DNA of 64,000 bases from Sphingomonas sp. Leaf34 (GCF_001421805.1 NZ_LMLC01000001.1:1105982-1169981); one strand, 5' to 3'; counted from the first letter of the stretch, positions 1-9,374 are shown. The notes: generated by a model not told the origin, from the sequence alone. Translations and numbers: made by a program.

Positions 1-1
1 G

Positions 2-1174
2 CTGCGCAAGCAGGACCTGCTGTTCGCGATCCTGAAGGTGCAGGCGGACAATGGCGACCAGATCATGGGGCTCGGCACGATCGAAGTGCTGCCCGACGGG
101 TTCGGCTTCCTGCGCTCGCCCGAGAGCAACTATCTCGCTGGGCCGGACGACATCTACATCTCGCCGAACCAGGTGCGGAAGTTCGGCCTGCGCACCGGTG
201 ACACGGTTGAGGGCGAGATCCGCGGGCCGAAGGATGGCGAGCGCTATTTCTCGCTGGTGAAGCTGACCGCGGTCAATTTCGACGACCCCGACGTCGTGCG
301 CCACCGCGTCAATTTCGACAATCTCACGCCGCTCTACCCCGAGAGCAAGCTGACGCTCGATCCCGCCGACCCGACCGTCAAGGACAAGTCGGCGCGCGTC
401 ATCGATATCGTTTCGCCGCAAGGCAAGGGCCAGCGCACGCTGATCGTCGCGCCGCCGCGCGTCGGCAAGACGGTCATGTTGCAGAACATGGCCAAGGCGA
501 TCACCGACAATCACCCCGAGGTGTTCCTGATCGTCCTTCTGATCGACGAGCGCCCCGAGGAAGTCACCGACATGCAGCGCAGCGTGAAGGGCGAGGTCGT
601 CAGCTCGACGTTCGACGAACCCGCGCAGCGCCACGTGCAGGTCGCCGAGATGGTGATCGAAAAGGCCAAGCGCCTGGTCGAGCACAAGAAGGACGTGGTG
701 ATCCTGCTCGACTCGATCACGCGTCTGGGTCGTGCCTACAACACTGTCGTGCCGTCGTCGGGCAAGGTCCTGACCGGCGGTGTCGATGCGAACGCGCTGC
801 AGCGTCCGAAGCGCTTCTTCGGTGCCGCGCGCAACATCGAGGAGGGCGGTTCGCTCTCGATCATCGCCACCGCGCTGATCGACACGGGCAGCCGCATGGA
901 CGAGGTGATCTTCGAGGAGTTCAAGGGCACCGGCAACTCGGAAATCGTGCTCGACCGCAAGGTCGCGGACAAGCGCATCTTCCCGGCGCTCGACGTCGGC
1001 AAGTCCGGCACGCGCAAGGAAGAGCTGCTGGTCGACAAGGCCAAGCTCTCCAAGATGTGGGTCCTGCGTCGCATCCTGATGCAGATGGGCACGATCGACG
1101 CGATGGAGTTCCTGCTCGACAAGATGAAGGATTCGAAGACCAACGAGAATTTCTTCGATTCCATGAATCAGTGA
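2..1174 (+). CDS. rho: Transcription termination factor Rho (5' truncated by window edge)
   Basis: Rho is the hexameric RNA-dependent ATPase and helicase that ends transcription at untranslated RNA. The reading frame is open from base 2, so about 28 N-terminal residues lie outside the window; 390 residues are seen against about 418 for the family. Visible parts are the cold-shock-like RNA-binding fold with the RNP motif DGFGFLRS, the Walker A segment PPRVGKT near nt 450-470, the Walker B segment VILLDS near nt 698-715, and the conserved [20 protein letters not shown] segment. A perfect hairpin begins at the stop codon. The identification is secure. Confidence 0.98.
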   Translation: MRKQDLLFAILKVQADNGDQIMGLGTIEVLPDGFGFLRSPESNYLAGPDDIYISPNQVRKFGLRTGDTVEGEIRGPKDGERYFSLVKLTAVNFDDPDVVRHRVNFDNLTPLYPESKLTLDPADPTVKDKSARVIDIVSPQGKGQRTLIVAPPRVGKTVMLQNMAKAITDNHPEVFLIVLLIDERPEEVTDMQRSVKGEVVSSTFDEPAQRHVQVAEMVIEKAKRLVEHKKDVVILLDSITRLGRAYNTVVPSSGKVLTGGVDANALQRPKRFFGAARNIEEGGSLSIIATALIDTGSRMDEVIFEEFKGTGNSEIVLDRKVADKRIFPALDVGKSGTRKEELLVDKAKLSKMWVLRRILMQMGTIDAMEFLLDKMKDSKTNENFFDSMNQ

Positions 1175-1219
1175 TCGATGCGAGTCCCGCTGCACGCTGC
1201 AGCGGGACTCGCATCGATC
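1173..1219. terminator. Perfect 22-bp hairpin overlapping the rho stop codon
   Basis: Positions 1173-1194 and 1198-1219 are exact reverse complements, separated by the 3-nt loop CGC. The left arm starts within the rho TGA. No T-run follows, so it is not a classical intrinsic terminator. It could act as an RNA 3'-end stabiliser or in attenuation of rho. Confidence 0.75.
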
Positions 1220-1284
1220 CGGCCGGCGGGGCATAGCCCCGACCGACGACATGGGCTTTGCCCATGTCCGCCAAACGGACCGAC

Positions 1285-1328
1285 CCAAAAAAGCGGCACG
1301 CGAGAGCAATGGCTTTCGCGTGCCGCTT
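1285..1328. terminator. Stem-loop with a T-run on the minus strand
   Basis: A 13-bp stem (1291-1303 with 1316-1328) encloses a 12-nt loop. On the minus strand it is followed by a run of six T (1286-1291 read in reverse), and on the plus strand by a weaker TTTGCTATT. It probably works in both directions between rho and the terC-like gene. A smaller stem (ACATGGGC/GCCCATGT, 1250-1268) lies just upstream. Confidence 0.6.
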
Positions 1329-1397
1329 TGCTATTAACCCCTTCGAAATCCGCCACCCCCGCGCACCGGCGGTGGCCCGTCACCGGGAGCTGACATC

Positions 1398-2132
1398 TTG
1401 AGTATCATCGCCATGCTGGCCACCGCCGCATCGGGAGTCGCCGGACCCGGCTCGCCGCTGGAGATCTGGCAGCACATCGTCGCCGACTTCTCCAACCTCG
1501 GCGATCCGAAAGCGCTGGCCGCGTTCGGATCGGTCCTGATGATCGACCTCGTCCTCGCGGGCGACAATGCGATCGTCGTCGGCGCGCTCGCCGCGGGGCT
1601 TCCCGCCGACCAGCGCAAGAAGGTCATCCTGATCGGCATCGGCGCCGCGCTCGTCCTGCGCATATTCTTCGCGCTGATTGTGACCTGGCTGATGGGTATC
1701 GTCGGGCTGATCTTCGCGGGCGGCCTGCTGCTGCTGTGGGTCAGCTGGAAGTTCTGGCGCGAAATCCGCGAGGGCGCGCAGAACGCCGGCTCGGAGGAAA
1801 TCCAGGGCGACGAGCACTCCGGGATCAAGTCGTCGAAGGGCTTTGCCAGCGCCGCCTGGGCGGTCGCGGTCGCCGACGTGTCGATGAGCCTCGACAACGT
1901 CCTCGCGGTTGCGGGCGCGGCGCGCGAGCATCCGGGCATCCTCGTCATCGGCCTGTTGCTGTCGGTCGCGATGATGGGTCTGGCGGCGAACTACATCGCG
2001 CGCGTCATCAACAAGTATCGCTGGATCGCCTATATCGGCCTCGCGGTGATCCTCGTCGTCGCGGTGAAGATGATCTACGAAGGCTGGGTCGGCACTGGCG
2101 AAACGCTCGGGATCATCTCGCTGCTCGGCTGA
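1398..2132 (+). CDS. TerC/YjbE-family integral membrane protein
   Basis: A 244-residue inner-membrane protein of the TerC superfamily (YjbE-like), thought to move metal ions, with manganese the usual suggestion. It has about seven hydrophobic segments. Two internally related acidic motifs lie within membrane helices: LAGDNAIVVG near residue 54 and SLDNVLAVAG near residue 165. These are the family signature. The start is TTG, preceded by GGGAG at a good distance. A strong terminator follows the stop, so it is probably transcribed alone. I saw no convincing yybP-ykoY manganese riboswitch in its leader. The family is secure; the substrate is inferred. Confidence 0.9.
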   Translation: MSIIAMLATAASGVAGPGSPLEIWQHIVADFSNLGDPKALAAFGSVLMIDLVLAGDNAIVVGALAAGLPADQRKKVILIGIGAALVLRIFFALIVTWLMGIVGLIFAGGLLLLWVSWKFWREIREGAQNAGSEEIQGDEHSGIKSSKGFASAAWAVAVADVSMSLDNVLAVAGAAREHPGILVIGLLLSVAMMGLAANYIARVINKYRWIAYIGLAVILVVAVKMIYEGWVGTGETLGIISLLG

Positions 2133-2153
2133 TCGCGCCGTTCTCGAAATAGC

Positions 2154-2191
2154 AAAAAGGCCTCGCCGGGATCGTCCGGCGAGGCCTTTTT
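2154..2191. terminator. Bidirectional intrinsic terminator
   Basis: A 16-bp perfect stem (2154-2169 with 2176-2191) encloses a 6-nt loop, with A-run and T-run ends. It is a textbook rho-independent terminator for the TerC-like gene and can also serve the converging minus-strand genes. Confidence 0.92.
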
Positions 2192-2247
2192 CATGTCCGT
2201 CGCTGGCTCGTCATGCCGGGCGTTTCCCGCCCCGACACAGACCCTAT

Positions 2248-2343
2248 CGTCATCCCCGCGCAGGCGGGGATCCATATTCCCAAAGGGCGGCGATTTTTAA
2301 GCGACGCCAGCCAGTATGGATTCCCGCCTTCGCGGGAATGACG
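2248..2343. repeat. REP-like palindromic element
   Basis: Two 29-nt arms (2248-2276 and 2315-2343) are imperfect inverted copies of CGTCATTCCCGCGAAGGCG and its continuation, around a 38-nt centre. Similar 'GTCATCC...GGATCCA' palindromes recur in other gaps here (28366, 48709). It fills the gap downstream of the hydrolase gene. Confidence 0.85.
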
Positions 2344-2368
2344 ATGGTTGAGGGGAGGGCGTGCGCCC

Positions 2369-3070
2369 TTAGCCCAGATGCTCCGCGAAGAACGTGGCCG
2401 TCCGCTCGTCCGCCAGCTTCGCCGACGCGTCCGACCGGCGCTCGCCGAACTCTGTCGCGAAGCCGTGATCCTCGCCCGCGTAATCGTAGATCGTGACTTT
2501 GGGGTGATCGTCGAGCCCGGCATGCATCGCCGCCTGCGCATCCTTGTCGACGAAGTGATCCTCCTCGGGAACGTGGAGCAGCACCGGATGCGCGATCGCA
2601 TGCTTCTCACCGAGCAGCCCGTCGATCCCGACGCCATAATAGCCGACGCTCGCATCGACGTCGGTGCGCGCCGCGGTCATGAACGCGAGGCGTCCGCCGA
2701 GGCAGTAGCCGACCACGCCGACCTTGGTTCCGTCACCCAGTTCGGCACGCGCCGCGCGGATGCTCGCCTCGATATCGGCGATGCCCTTGTCCTGGTCGAA
2801 CTGGCCCATCAGTTCGAGTGCCCGGTCGAACTCGGGCTTGATGTCGGGATCGAGCTCGATGCCGGGCTCGAGCCGCCAGAACAAGTCGGGCGCGATCGCC
2901 AGATAGCCGGCTTCGGCGAGCGTATCGCACTTGCGGCGGATCCCGGCGTTCACGCCGAAGATCTCCTGGATCACGACGATCGCGGCCTTGGGCGTGCCGG
3001 CCGGGGTCGCGCGATACGCGGTGAAGTCGCCATCGCCGGCGAGCGTCGAGATCGTGGTGGTGTTCGTCAT
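2369..3070 (-). CDS. Dienelactone hydrolase family protein
   Basis: A 233-residue cytosolic alpha/beta hydrolase of the dienelactone hydrolase family, which opens lactone or ester bonds in aromatic breakdown or detoxification. The nucleophile motif GYCLGG places the catalytic Cys at about 123. QEIFG near residue 36 holds the conserved Glu, and EDHGF near the C-terminus gives the catalytic His. The ATG at 3070 is preceded by AGGAGG and overlaps the stop of the upstream alkyl-transferase (ATGA), so the two are translationally coupled. An in-frame ATG at 3214 is too far upstream. The physiological substrate is unknown. Confidence 0.9.
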   Translation of the reverse strand: MTNTTTISTLAGDGDFTAYRATPAGTPKAAIVVIQEIFGVNAGIRRKCDTLAEAGYLAIAPDLFWRLEPGIELDPDIKPEFDRALELMGQFDQDKGIADIEASIRAARAELGDGTKVGVVGYCLGGRLAFMTAARTDVDASVGYYGVGIDGLLGEKHAIAHPVLLHVPEEDHFVDKDAQAAMHAGLDDHPKVTIYDYAGEDHGFATEFGERRSDASAKLADERTATFFAEHLG

Positions 3071-3540
3071 AGCAATCCTCCTTGCGGCCGTTCGTGGTCG
3101 AGCAGCCTGGATTTCGTGATGGGGCCGTTGCCCGCGGAATACGCACCAAGCCTGCCCCCGGCTCCCAGAATTCGGTGGCAGGGGACGACGATCGGAAACG
3201 GATTGCGCGCGCACGCCTGCCCGATCGCGCGCGGGCTCGACCGGATCGCCTTGGCGAGCGCGCCGTAGCTCGCGGTCTGGCCGTAGCCGATGTCGACGAT
3301 TCCCTGGCGGAGGACCGCGCCGCGGTCGGTAGGCGAGGGGGCGAGCGGCAGGTCGAACGCCGTCAGCCGCTTCGCGAAATACGCCTCGATCTGTCGCAAT
3401 GCCTCGCGGATTGCAGGCGCATCGCTCGGGACGGCCTCGCCACTCGCAAGTATCGCAATCGAGTCGATTAGGTCCGCGGTACCGGTCACGCGGACCAGCC
3501 CGATTGGCGTTGCGATCGAGGCGGCATCGCGCGCATACAT
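3067..3540 (-). CDS. ogt: Methylated-DNA--protein-cysteine S-methyltransferase
   Basis: A suicide DNA-repair protein that moves the alkyl group from O6-alkylguanine to its own cysteine. The 157-residue product carries the active-site motif VVPCHRILG with the acceptor Cys at about 121. The helix-turn-helix region GQTASYGALAKAI precedes it, and a degenerate N-terminal domain begins TPIGLV. The ATG at 3540 was chosen for its AAGG upstream; an ATG at 3582 would add 14 residues but has no ribosome site. It overlaps the hydrolase gene by 4 nt and diverges from the DUF6489 gene at 3597. Ada-like regulatory domains are absent. Confidence 0.9.
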   Translation of the reverse strand: MYARDAASIATPIGLVRVTGTADLIDSIAILASGEAVPSDAPAIREALRQIEAYFAKRLTAFDLPLAPSPTDRGAVLRQGIVDIGYGQTASYGALAKAIRSSPRAIGQACARNPFPIVVPCHRILGAGGRLGAYSAGNGPITKSRLLDHERPQGGLL

Positions 3541-3596
3541 GGCCTTGCTATGCAGCGCCCCGATCGGCCGCTCAAGCGTCATCGGGGGTGCCGCAC

Positions 3597-3830
3597 ATGA
3601 AGATGAATATCGAGATCGAATGTACCCCGGAAGAGGCGCGCCGCGCGGTCGGCCTACCCGATCTGACGCCGATCCATGATCGCTATGTCGCGATGATGAT
3701 GGACGCGATTCCCGACGGCCAGATGAAGCCCGAGATGCTCGAATCGATGATGCGCGGGTGGCAGCCGATGGGCGAGGCGGGGATGGCGATGTGGAAACGC
3801 CTGTTCGACACCGCGACGAAAAGCAGCTGA
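3597..3830 (+). CDS. DUF6489 family small protein
   Basis: A 77-residue acidic, methionine-rich protein beginning MKMNIEIECTPEEARRAVG. It is conserved in sphingomonads and other alphaproteobacteria and is annotated as DUF6489. No signal peptide or membrane segment is visible. It sits 7 nt upstream of mnmE on the same strand, which suggests co-transcription. The phrase LPDLTPIHDRYVAMMMDAI suggests an amphipathic helix, possibly a multimerisation or membrane-contact surface. The function is unknown. Confidence 0.8.
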   Translation: MKMNIEIECTPEEARRAVGLPDLTPIHDRYVAMMMDAIPDGQMKPEMLESMMRGWQPMGEAGMAMWKRLFDTATKSS

Positions 3831-3837
3831 GTTTCCC

Positions 3838-5115
3838 GTGAAAACGATCTTCGCGGTATCGAGCGGGCGCCCGCCAGCGGCGATCGCCGTCGTCCGGGTG
3901 AGCGGGCCGCACGCGTTCGCAGCAGCGCTGGCGCTGGCAGGGCCGCTGCCCGCGCCGCGTCATGCGAGCCTGCGGGGCTTGCGCGATGCGGACGGCGCGT
4001 TGCTCGACCGCGCGCTGGTCATCGTCTTCCCCGGCCCCAACACCGCGACCGGCGAGGATCTCGTCGAGCTCCACTGCCACGGCGGTCGCGCGGTGATCGC
4101 CGCGGTCGAGCAGGCCTTGTCCGCGGTTGCCGGGCTTCGTCCCGCCGAGCCTGGTGAGTTCACCCGCCGCGCGCTGACCAACGGTCGCATCGACCTCACC
4201 GAAGCCGAGGGCCTCGCTGACCTGCTCGAAGCCGAAACCGAGGGGCAGCGCGTCGCGGCAATGACCGCGGCGGAAGGGCGGGTAAGCCAAGCGGTGCGCG
4301 GCTGGATGGACTCGGTCGCGATGCTGTCCGCGCGGATTGAGGCGATACTCGACTTTGCCGACGAGGACGACGTCGCCAGCGACGGCGCGGCGTTCGACGC
4401 GATCGTCGCCGGGGTGGATGCGCTTGCCGACGAGATCGAAGCGGTGGTCGCCGCACCGCCGGTCGAGCGGCTCAAGGACGGCCTGCGTGTCGTGATCGGC
4501 GGCCCGCCCAACAGCGGCAAGTCGACATTGCTCAATCTGCTCGGCGAGCGCGATGCGGCGATCGTCTCGCCGATCTCGGGGACGACGCGCGACCGGATCG
4601 AACTGCCCGTGACGCGCGACGGCGTCGCCTATGTGCTGACCGATACCGCGGGGCTGATCGACACGCAGGATCCGATCGAGGCGATCGGCGTGACGCGTGC
4701 CGAGGATGCGCTGGCCGCTGCGGACATTGTCCTCTGGCTGGCCGACACGCCACCGCCGCGCGCCGACGCGATCTGGATCCACGCGCGCGCCGACCTGCCG
4801 GGGCGGGGCGAGATCCCGGCGGGCCGCGCGCTCGCCATCGCGCAGACCGATCGCGGGTCGCTCGATCGGCTATGGGCGGCCTTGCATACGCGCGCGGCGG
4901 CGATGCTCCCGCGCAGCGACGCGATCGCGCTCAAGGCGAAACAGCGGCGGCAATGCGGTCTCGCCGTCGACGCGCTGCGCTACCCCGGCTTGGATGCGCT
5001 CATCGTCGCCGAGCACCTCCGCGAGGCCCGCGCGATCCTCGCTGGCGTTCTCGGCCTCGACGCGACGGGGGAGATGCTCGACGCGCTGTTCGGGCGTTTC
5101 TGCATCGGTAAGTGA
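3838..5115 (+). CDS. mnmE: tRNA uridine-5-carboxymethylaminomethyl(34) synthesis GTPase MnmE
   Basis: MnmE works with MnmG to modify the wobble uridine U34 of several tRNAs. The 425-residue protein has the N-terminal folate-binding domain (MKTIFAVSSGRPPAAIAVVR), a helical domain, and an inserted G domain. The P-loop GGPPNSGKST lies near residues 221-230, followed by the SGTTRD K-loop and DTAGL. The C-terminal catalytic FCIGK ends the protein. The start is GTG with a weak ribosome site. Its partner mnmG follows directly, separated only by a gap holding a parS site. Confidence 0.97.
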   Translation: MKTIFAVSSGRPPAAIAVVRVSGPHAFAAALALAGPLPAPRHASLRGLRDADGALLDRALVIVFPGPNTATGEDLVELHCHGGRAVIAAVEQALSAVAGLRPAEPGEFTRRALTNGRIDLTEAEGLADLLEAETEGQRVAAMTAAEGRVSQAVRGWMDSVAMLSARIEAILDFADEDDVASDGAAFDAIVAGVDALADEIEAVVAAPPVERLKDGLRVVIGGPPNSGKSTLLNLLGERDAAIVSPISGTTRDRIELPVTRDGVAYVLTDTAGLIDTQDPIEAIGVTRAEDALAAADIVLWLADTPPPRADAIWIHARADLPGRGEIPAGRALAIAQTDRGSLDRLWAALHTRAAAMLPRSDAIALKAKQRRQCGLAVDALRYPGLDALIVAEHLREARAILAGVLGLDATGEMLDALFGRFCIGK

Positions 5116-5131
5116 TGTTCCACGTGGAACA
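5116..5131. promoter_or_regulatory. parS centromere site 1 (ParB-binding)
   Basis: TGTTCCACGTGGAACA is a perfect 16-bp palindrome matching the bacterial parS consensus (TGTTNCACGTGNAACA). It begins right after the mnmE stop codon, about 3.3 kb from parB. An identical copy lies at 7546. Confidence 0.93.
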
Positions 5132-5169
5132 TCTTTGACGCGCTCCCTGCGCCGTTCTAGGGCGGTGGC

Positions 5170-7005
5170 ATGTTCGATGTAGTGGTGGTTGGCGGTGGCC
5201 ATGCCGGAACCGAAGCCGCAGCCGCGGCGGCGCGCAGGGGCGCGCGCACCGCGCTCGTGTCATTCGACGCGCGGCATATTGGCGCCATGTCCTGCAATCC
5301 TGCGATCGGCGGCCTCGGCAAAGGGCATATGGTTCGCGAAGTCGACGCGTTCGACGGATTGATCGGACGCGCCGCAGACGCCGCCGCGATCCACTACCGC
5401 ATGCTCAATCGCAGCAAGGGATCGGCCGTCCAGGGGCCGCGCATCCAGGCCGATCGCCGGCTATATTCGCAGGCGATCCAGACGATGCTGGCGGCGACCG
5501 CGGGGCTGTCGATCGTCGAAGGCGAGGCGACCGCGCTCCATTTCGAGGGCGACCGCATGGCGGGTGTCGTGCTGGCGGACGGTGCCATCGTAAAGGCGCG
5601 CGCGGTCGTGCTGGCGACGGGCACGTTCCTAGGCGGCCGCATCTTCCGCGGCGACGATCGCGAAGAGGGCGGTCGCATCGGCGAGCGCGCGGCCAAGCCG
5701 CTGGCCGATCAGCTGCGGGCTCGCGACCTGCCGATGGCGCGGCTGAAGACGGGGACACCGCCCCGGCTCGACGGTCGCACGATCGACTGGGGCGCGCTTG
5801 CCGAGCAGCCCTCCGACCTCGATCCCTGGACGATGTCGCCGATGACCCGCGCGCGTCCGCTCCCGCAGATCGCCTGTGCCATCACGCGCACGACCGACCG
5901 AACCCACGCGATCATCCGCGAGGCGTTCCACCGCTCGCCGCTGTTCACCGGTGCGATCGAGGCAGCGGGCCCGCGCTATTGCCCCTCGATCGAGGACAAG
6001 GTCCACCGCTTCGGCGACCGCGACGGGCACCAGGTCTTCCTCGAACCCGAGGGGCTCGACGACGCGACGGTCTATCCGAACGGGCTGTCGACGTCGCTCC
6101 CGGTCGAGGTCCAGGCTGCGATGCTGGCGAGCATCCCCGGTCTCGAACGCGTGCAGATGACAATGCCGGGCTATGCGGTCGAGTATGACCATATCGATCC
6201 GCGCGCGCTCGACACCCGGCTGGCGCTCGGTGCGATCGACGGCGTGTTCTGCGCAGGCCAGATCAACGGCACGACGGGGTATGAGGAAGCGGCAGGCCAG
6301 GGGCTCGTCGCCGGGCTCAACGCCGCGGCCTATGCGTGCGACTTGGCGCCGGTGATCCTCGATCGCGCGTCGAGTTATCTGGGCGTCATGATCGACGACC
6401 TCACGTTGCAGGGCGTGACCGAGCCCTATCGGATGCTCACCGCGCGCGCCGAGTTCCGCCTGTCGCTGCGGGCAGACAATGCCGAGACGCGGCTTGGGGC
6501 GATCGCAGAAGCGGCAGGGTGCCTTGGAGCCGAGCGTCTCACGCACCAGCACGCGCTGGCCGGGCATCGCGCCCGCTTCCGATCCTCGCTCGACTGCGAA
6601 CGCACCGCGACCCATGTCGCCGACCAGGGGGCGGGGATCGGCCGTGACGGCGCGCGGCGGACGGCGTTCGACTGGCTCCGGTTCGACGGCGTGACGCTCG
6701 CGCACGTCGCGCCGGATGCCGCCACTGCCATTCCGACCGCGGTCGTTGACGAAGTCTTAGAGGACGCCCGCTACGCGCCGTATATCGAACGGCAGGCGCA
6801 GGAGGTCGCGCGGCTGCGCGCCGACGAGGCGATCCGCCTCCCCGAGGATCTGGCCTATGACCGCATACCCGGCCTGTCGAACGAGATGATCGATCGCCTG
6901 AGCGCCGCCCGCCCGACCTCGCTGGCCGCCGCAGCCCGCGTCCGCGGCATCACGCCCGCCGCGCTGTCAGCGGTCTTATTGCATACGAAACGAGTGCCAG
7001 CATGA
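5170..7005 (+). CDS. mnmG: tRNA uridine-5-carboxymethylaminomethyl(34) synthesis enzyme MnmG
   Basis: MnmG is the FAD-dependent partner of MnmE in U34 modification. The 611-residue product begins with the dinucleotide-binding motif [13 protein letters not shown]. It carries the family signature [14 protein letters not shown] near residues 40-53 and a second signature [16 protein letters not shown]. The C-terminal GidA-associated helical domain ends in the region [14 protein letters not shown]. Its stop overlaps the rsmG start by ATGA, so the modification and methylation genes are coupled. Length is normal for the family. Confidence 0.98.
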   Translation: MFDVVVVGGGHAGTEAAAAAARRGARTALVSFDARHIGAMSCNPAIGGLGKGHMVREVDAFDGLIGRAADAAAIHYRMLNRSKGSAVQGPRIQADRRLYSQAIQTMLAATAGLSIVEGEATALHFEGDRMAGVVLADGAIVKARAVVLATGTFLGGRIFRGDDREEGGRIGERAAKPLADQLRARDLPMARLKTGTPPRLDGRTIDWGALAEQPSDLDPWTMSPMTRARPLPQIACAITRTTDRTHAIIREAFHRSPLFTGAIEAAGPRYCPSIEDKVHRFGDRDGHQVFLEPEGLDDATVYPNGLSTSLPVEVQAAMLASIPGLERVQMTMPGYAVEYDHIDPRALDTRLALGAIDGVFCAGQINGTTGYEEAAGQGLVAGLNAAAYACDLAPVILDRASSYLGVMIDDLTLQGVTEPYRMLTARAEFRLSLRADNAETRLGAIAEAAGCLGAERLTHQHALAGHRARFRSSLDCERTATHVADQGAGIGRDGARRTAFDWLRFDGVTLAHVAPDAATAIPTAVVDEVLEDARYAPYIERQAQEVARLRADEAIRLPEDLAYDRIPGLSNEMIDRLSAARPTSLAAAARVRGITPAALSAVLLHTKRVPA

Positions 7006-7619
7006 CCGAAGACGCAAAGACTTGGGTCACCGACCGGTTCGGCCCCGAGGCGACCGAGCGACTGGCGGCGTTCGTCGACATGGTCGTCGCGGAGGCGCCG
7101 CACCAGAATCTGATCGCGCCGTCGACGATCCCGACGATCTGGGATCGCCACGTCGTCGACTCGCTCCAGCTCGTCGCGCTCGCGGGCGCCGACACGGGTG
7201 CAAAACGCTGGCTCGATATCGGCACCGGCGGGGGCTTTCCCGGCATGGTCGTCGCGCTCGTACGCGAAGGCCCGGTCGATCTCGTCGAGCCGCGCCGTCG
7301 CCGGGCCGACTTCCTCCAGCTCTGCATCGCCCGTCTCGGGCTCGGCGGGCAGGTCCGCGTCCACGCGTCGAAGGTCGAGAATGCGACCGCCGACGCCGCG
7401 ATCATTTCGGCGCGCGCGGTTGCGTCGCTGCAAAACCTTTTGCGTGGCGCCGCGCACTGCGCCACAAAGGAGACGCGGTGGCTGCTTCCTCGGGGGCGTC
7501 TCGATGAGGAAGAGCTGGCCGCGCTCAAACAGCATTGGCGGTTTATGTTCCACGTGGAACAAAGCGTCACGAACCCGGAGTCGTCTATCGTGGTTCTGGA
7601 TACGGTGAGCGCGCGATGA
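7002..7619 (+). CDS. rsmG: 16S rRNA (guanine(527)-N(7))-methyltransferase RsmG
   Basis: RsmG uses S-adenosylmethionine to methylate G527 of 16S rRNA. The 205-residue protein shows the SAM-binding motif [13 protein letters not shown] near residues 70-80, preceded by the RHVVDSL motif. Its C-terminal residues MFHVEQ are encoded by a perfect parS palindrome, so this piece of coding sequence serves two purposes. It overlaps mnmG upstream and parA downstream by 4 nt each. Identity is secure. Confidence 0.97.
   Translation: MTEDAKTWVTDRFGPEATERLAAFVDMVVAEAPHQNLIAPSTIPTIWDRHVVDSLQLVALAGADTGAKRWLDIGTGGGFPGMVVALVREGPVDLVEPRRRRADFLQLCIARLGLGGQVRVHASKVENATADAAIISARAVASLQNLLRGAAHCATKETRWLLPRGRLDEEELAALKQHWRFMFHVEQSVTNPESSIVVLDTVSAR
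7546..7561. promoter_or_regulatory. parS centromere site 2, inside rsmG coding sequence
   Basis: A second exact TGTTCCACGTGGAACA lies within the 3' part of rsmG, where it encodes MFHVEQ, 55 bp before the parA start. It may also let ParB influence parAB transcription. Confidence 0.93.
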
Positions 7620-8398
7620 TCACCATCGCGGTCGCCAATCAAAAGGGTGGAGTCGGCAAGACCACCAGCGCCATCAATCTCGCGACCGCGTTGGCGGCGA
7701 CGGGCATGCGCGTGCTGCTGGTCGATCTCGATCCGCAGGGCAACGCATCGACCGGACTCGGCATCGGTCACTCCCAGCGCGAACGCTCGAGCTACGACGT
7801 CCTCGTCGGCGAGACCTCGATCGAAGAGGCGGTGGTGCATACCCGCGTACCGCGGCTCGATATCGTCCCGGCAACGGTCGACCTGTCGGGAGCCGAGATC
7901 GAGCTGGTCGATTTCGATGCGCGCACGCACCGGCTCGATCGCGCGGTGAAGGCGGCGCAGGGGCCATGGGACATCGCGCTGATCGATTGCCCGCCGTCGC
8001 TCGGCTTGCTGACGATCAACGCGATGGTCGCGGCGGATTCGTTGCTTGTGCCGTTGCAGTGCGAGTTCTTCGCGCTCGAGGGGTTGTCGCAGTTGTTGAG
8101 CACGGTCGAGAGGATCCGCCAGCGGTTCAATCCGGGCCTGTCGATCCTGGGCGTTGCGCTGACGATGTTCGATCGGCGCAACCGGCTGACCGACCAGGTC
8201 TCGGCCGACGTCCGTGCTGTCTTGGGGAAAGTGGTGTTCGAAACGGTGATCCCGCGTAACGTGCGGCTGTCGGAGGCGCCAAGTCACGGGCTGCCCGCGC
8301 TGATCTACGATCACCGCTGCTCGGGTTCGCAGGCGTATATCGCCCTTGCGCGTGAGCTGATCGGTCGATTGCCCGCTACCGCGCAGGCCGCGGCATGA
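7616..8398 (+). CDS. parA: Chromosome-partitioning ATPase ParA
   Basis: ParA is the deviant Walker ATPase that moves ParB-parS complexes to segregate the replication origin region. The 260-residue product begins [17 protein letters not shown], with the deviant Walker A KGGVGKT at residues 10-16. LLVDLDPQGNAST and LIDCPPSLG follow as Walker A' and B regions. The ATG at 7616 overlaps the rsmG stop; in-frame codons further upstream only read through rsmG. The stop overlaps parB by ATGA. It lacks the N-terminal DNA-binding domain of plasmid ParA types, so it is the chromosomal form. Confidence 0.97.
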   Translation: MITIAVANQKGGVGKTTSAINLATALAATGMRVLLVDLDPQGNASTGLGIGHSQRERSSYDVLVGETSIEEAVVHTRVPRLDIVPATVDLSGAEIELVDFDARTHRLDRAVKAAQGPWDIALIDCPPSLGLLTINAMVAADSLLVPLQCEFFALEGLSQLLSTVERIRQRFNPGLSILGVALTMFDRRNRLTDQVSADVRAVLGKVVFETVIPRNVRLSEAPSHGLPALIYDHRCSGSQAYIALARELIGRLPATAQAAA

Positions 8399-9291
8399 GC
8401 GAGAACAAGCGCGGCCGCCCGGGGCTGGGCAGGGGCCTCAACGCGCTGCTCGGCGAGATGGCACGCGAGGCACCGGTGTCGGCCGATGGGGCGTCAGCGC
8501 TGCAATCGTCGGGCGTCCGGATGCTCCCGGTCAGTTCGCTGTCGCCGCATCCCGACCAGCCACGTCGGCATTTCGACGAGGCGATGCTCGACGAACTTGC
8601 GGCGTCGATCGCGTCGCGCGGGCTGATCCAGCCGATCGTCGTCCGGCCCCACGGGCATGATTTCCAGATCGTCGCGGGCGAGCGGCGCTGGCGTGCGGCG
8701 CAGCGCGCGCGGCTGCACGAGGTGCCGGTGGTCGTCCGCGACTTCGACGACGCCGAGACGCTCGAAATCGCGCTGATCGAGAACATTCAGCGCGAGGATC
8801 TCAACGCGATCGAAGAGGCGCAGGCCTATCAGCGGCTGGCCGGCGAATATGGCCACACGCAGGAGGTGCTCGCCAAGATCGTCCACAAGTCGCGCAGCCA
8901 TGTCGCGAACCTGCTGCGCCTGCTCGAACTGCCCGCGCAGGTCCAGTCGCAGGTGGTCGATGGATCGCTGTCGATGGGCCATGCGCGCGCGTTGCTCGGA
9001 TCGCCCGACGTCGAGACGCTCGCGGATCAGGTGGTCGCGCGCGGGCTGTCGGTGCGCGAGACGGAGAAGCTGGCGCGCGACGCAAAGCCTGGCCGAAACC
9101 GCAGCGGCAAGCCGGCCGAGGCGCGGATCCCCGATGCGGACATCGCGGCGCTGGAGCGGCAACTGGCGGACCTTCTGGGGTTGCAGGTGCGCGTCGCGCA
9201 TACCGAGACCGGCGGCACGCTGACGCTCAGTTACTCGACGCTCGATCAACTCGACATGGTGTGTCAGCGGCTGACGGGCGGGGCGATCTGA
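8395..9291 (+). CDS. parB: Chromosome-partitioning protein ParB
   Basis: ParB binds parS, hydrolyses CTP and spreads as a clamp. The 298-residue protein starts with the usual basic RGRPGLGRGLNALLGEM segment. The CTP-binding region includes GLIQPIVVRP and the signature GERRWRAAQ, followed by ENIQREDLNAIEEAQAY. A central helix-turn-helix (LAKIVHKSRSHVANLLRLL) contacts parS, and the C-terminal dimer domain ends the chain. Two parS sites lie 0.8 and 3.3 kb upstream. It is the last gene of the mnmE-to-parB run; a palindromic repeat follows. Confidence 0.97.
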   Translation: MSENKRGRPGLGRGLNALLGEMAREAPVSADGASALQSSGVRMLPVSSLSPHPDQPRRHFDEAMLDELAASIASRGLIQPIVVRPHGHDFQIVAGERRWRAAQRARLHEVPVVVRDFDDAETLEIALIENIQREDLNAIEEAQAYQRLAGEYGHTQEVLAKIVHKSRSHVANLLRLLELPAQVQSQVVDGSLSMGHARALLGSPDVETLADQVVARGLSVRETEKLARDAKPGRNRSGKPAEARIPDADIAALERQLADLLGLQVRVAHTETGGTLTLSYSTLDQLDMVCQRLTGGAI

Positions 9292-9304
9292 TCTCGACCC
9301 CGCT

Positions 9305-9374
9305 CCGTTCGTGCTGCGCGAAGTCGAAGCGCCTGCGCTCGGGACCATCCTTCGACTTCGCTCAGGACGAACGG
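9305..9374. repeat. REP-like inverted repeat between parB and holA
   Basis: Arms 9305-9329 and 9350-9374 are near-perfect reverse complements (CGAAGTCGAAG and CTTCGACTTCG cores) around a 20-nt centre. The element lies between the converging parB and holA genes and may act as a shared terminator. Confidence 0.8.

Noticed and set aside
1220..1397. Manganese (yybP-ykoY) riboswitch before the TerC-like gene
   Set aside because: The family often has one, but the leader shows only simple stems and none of the conserved loop sequences.
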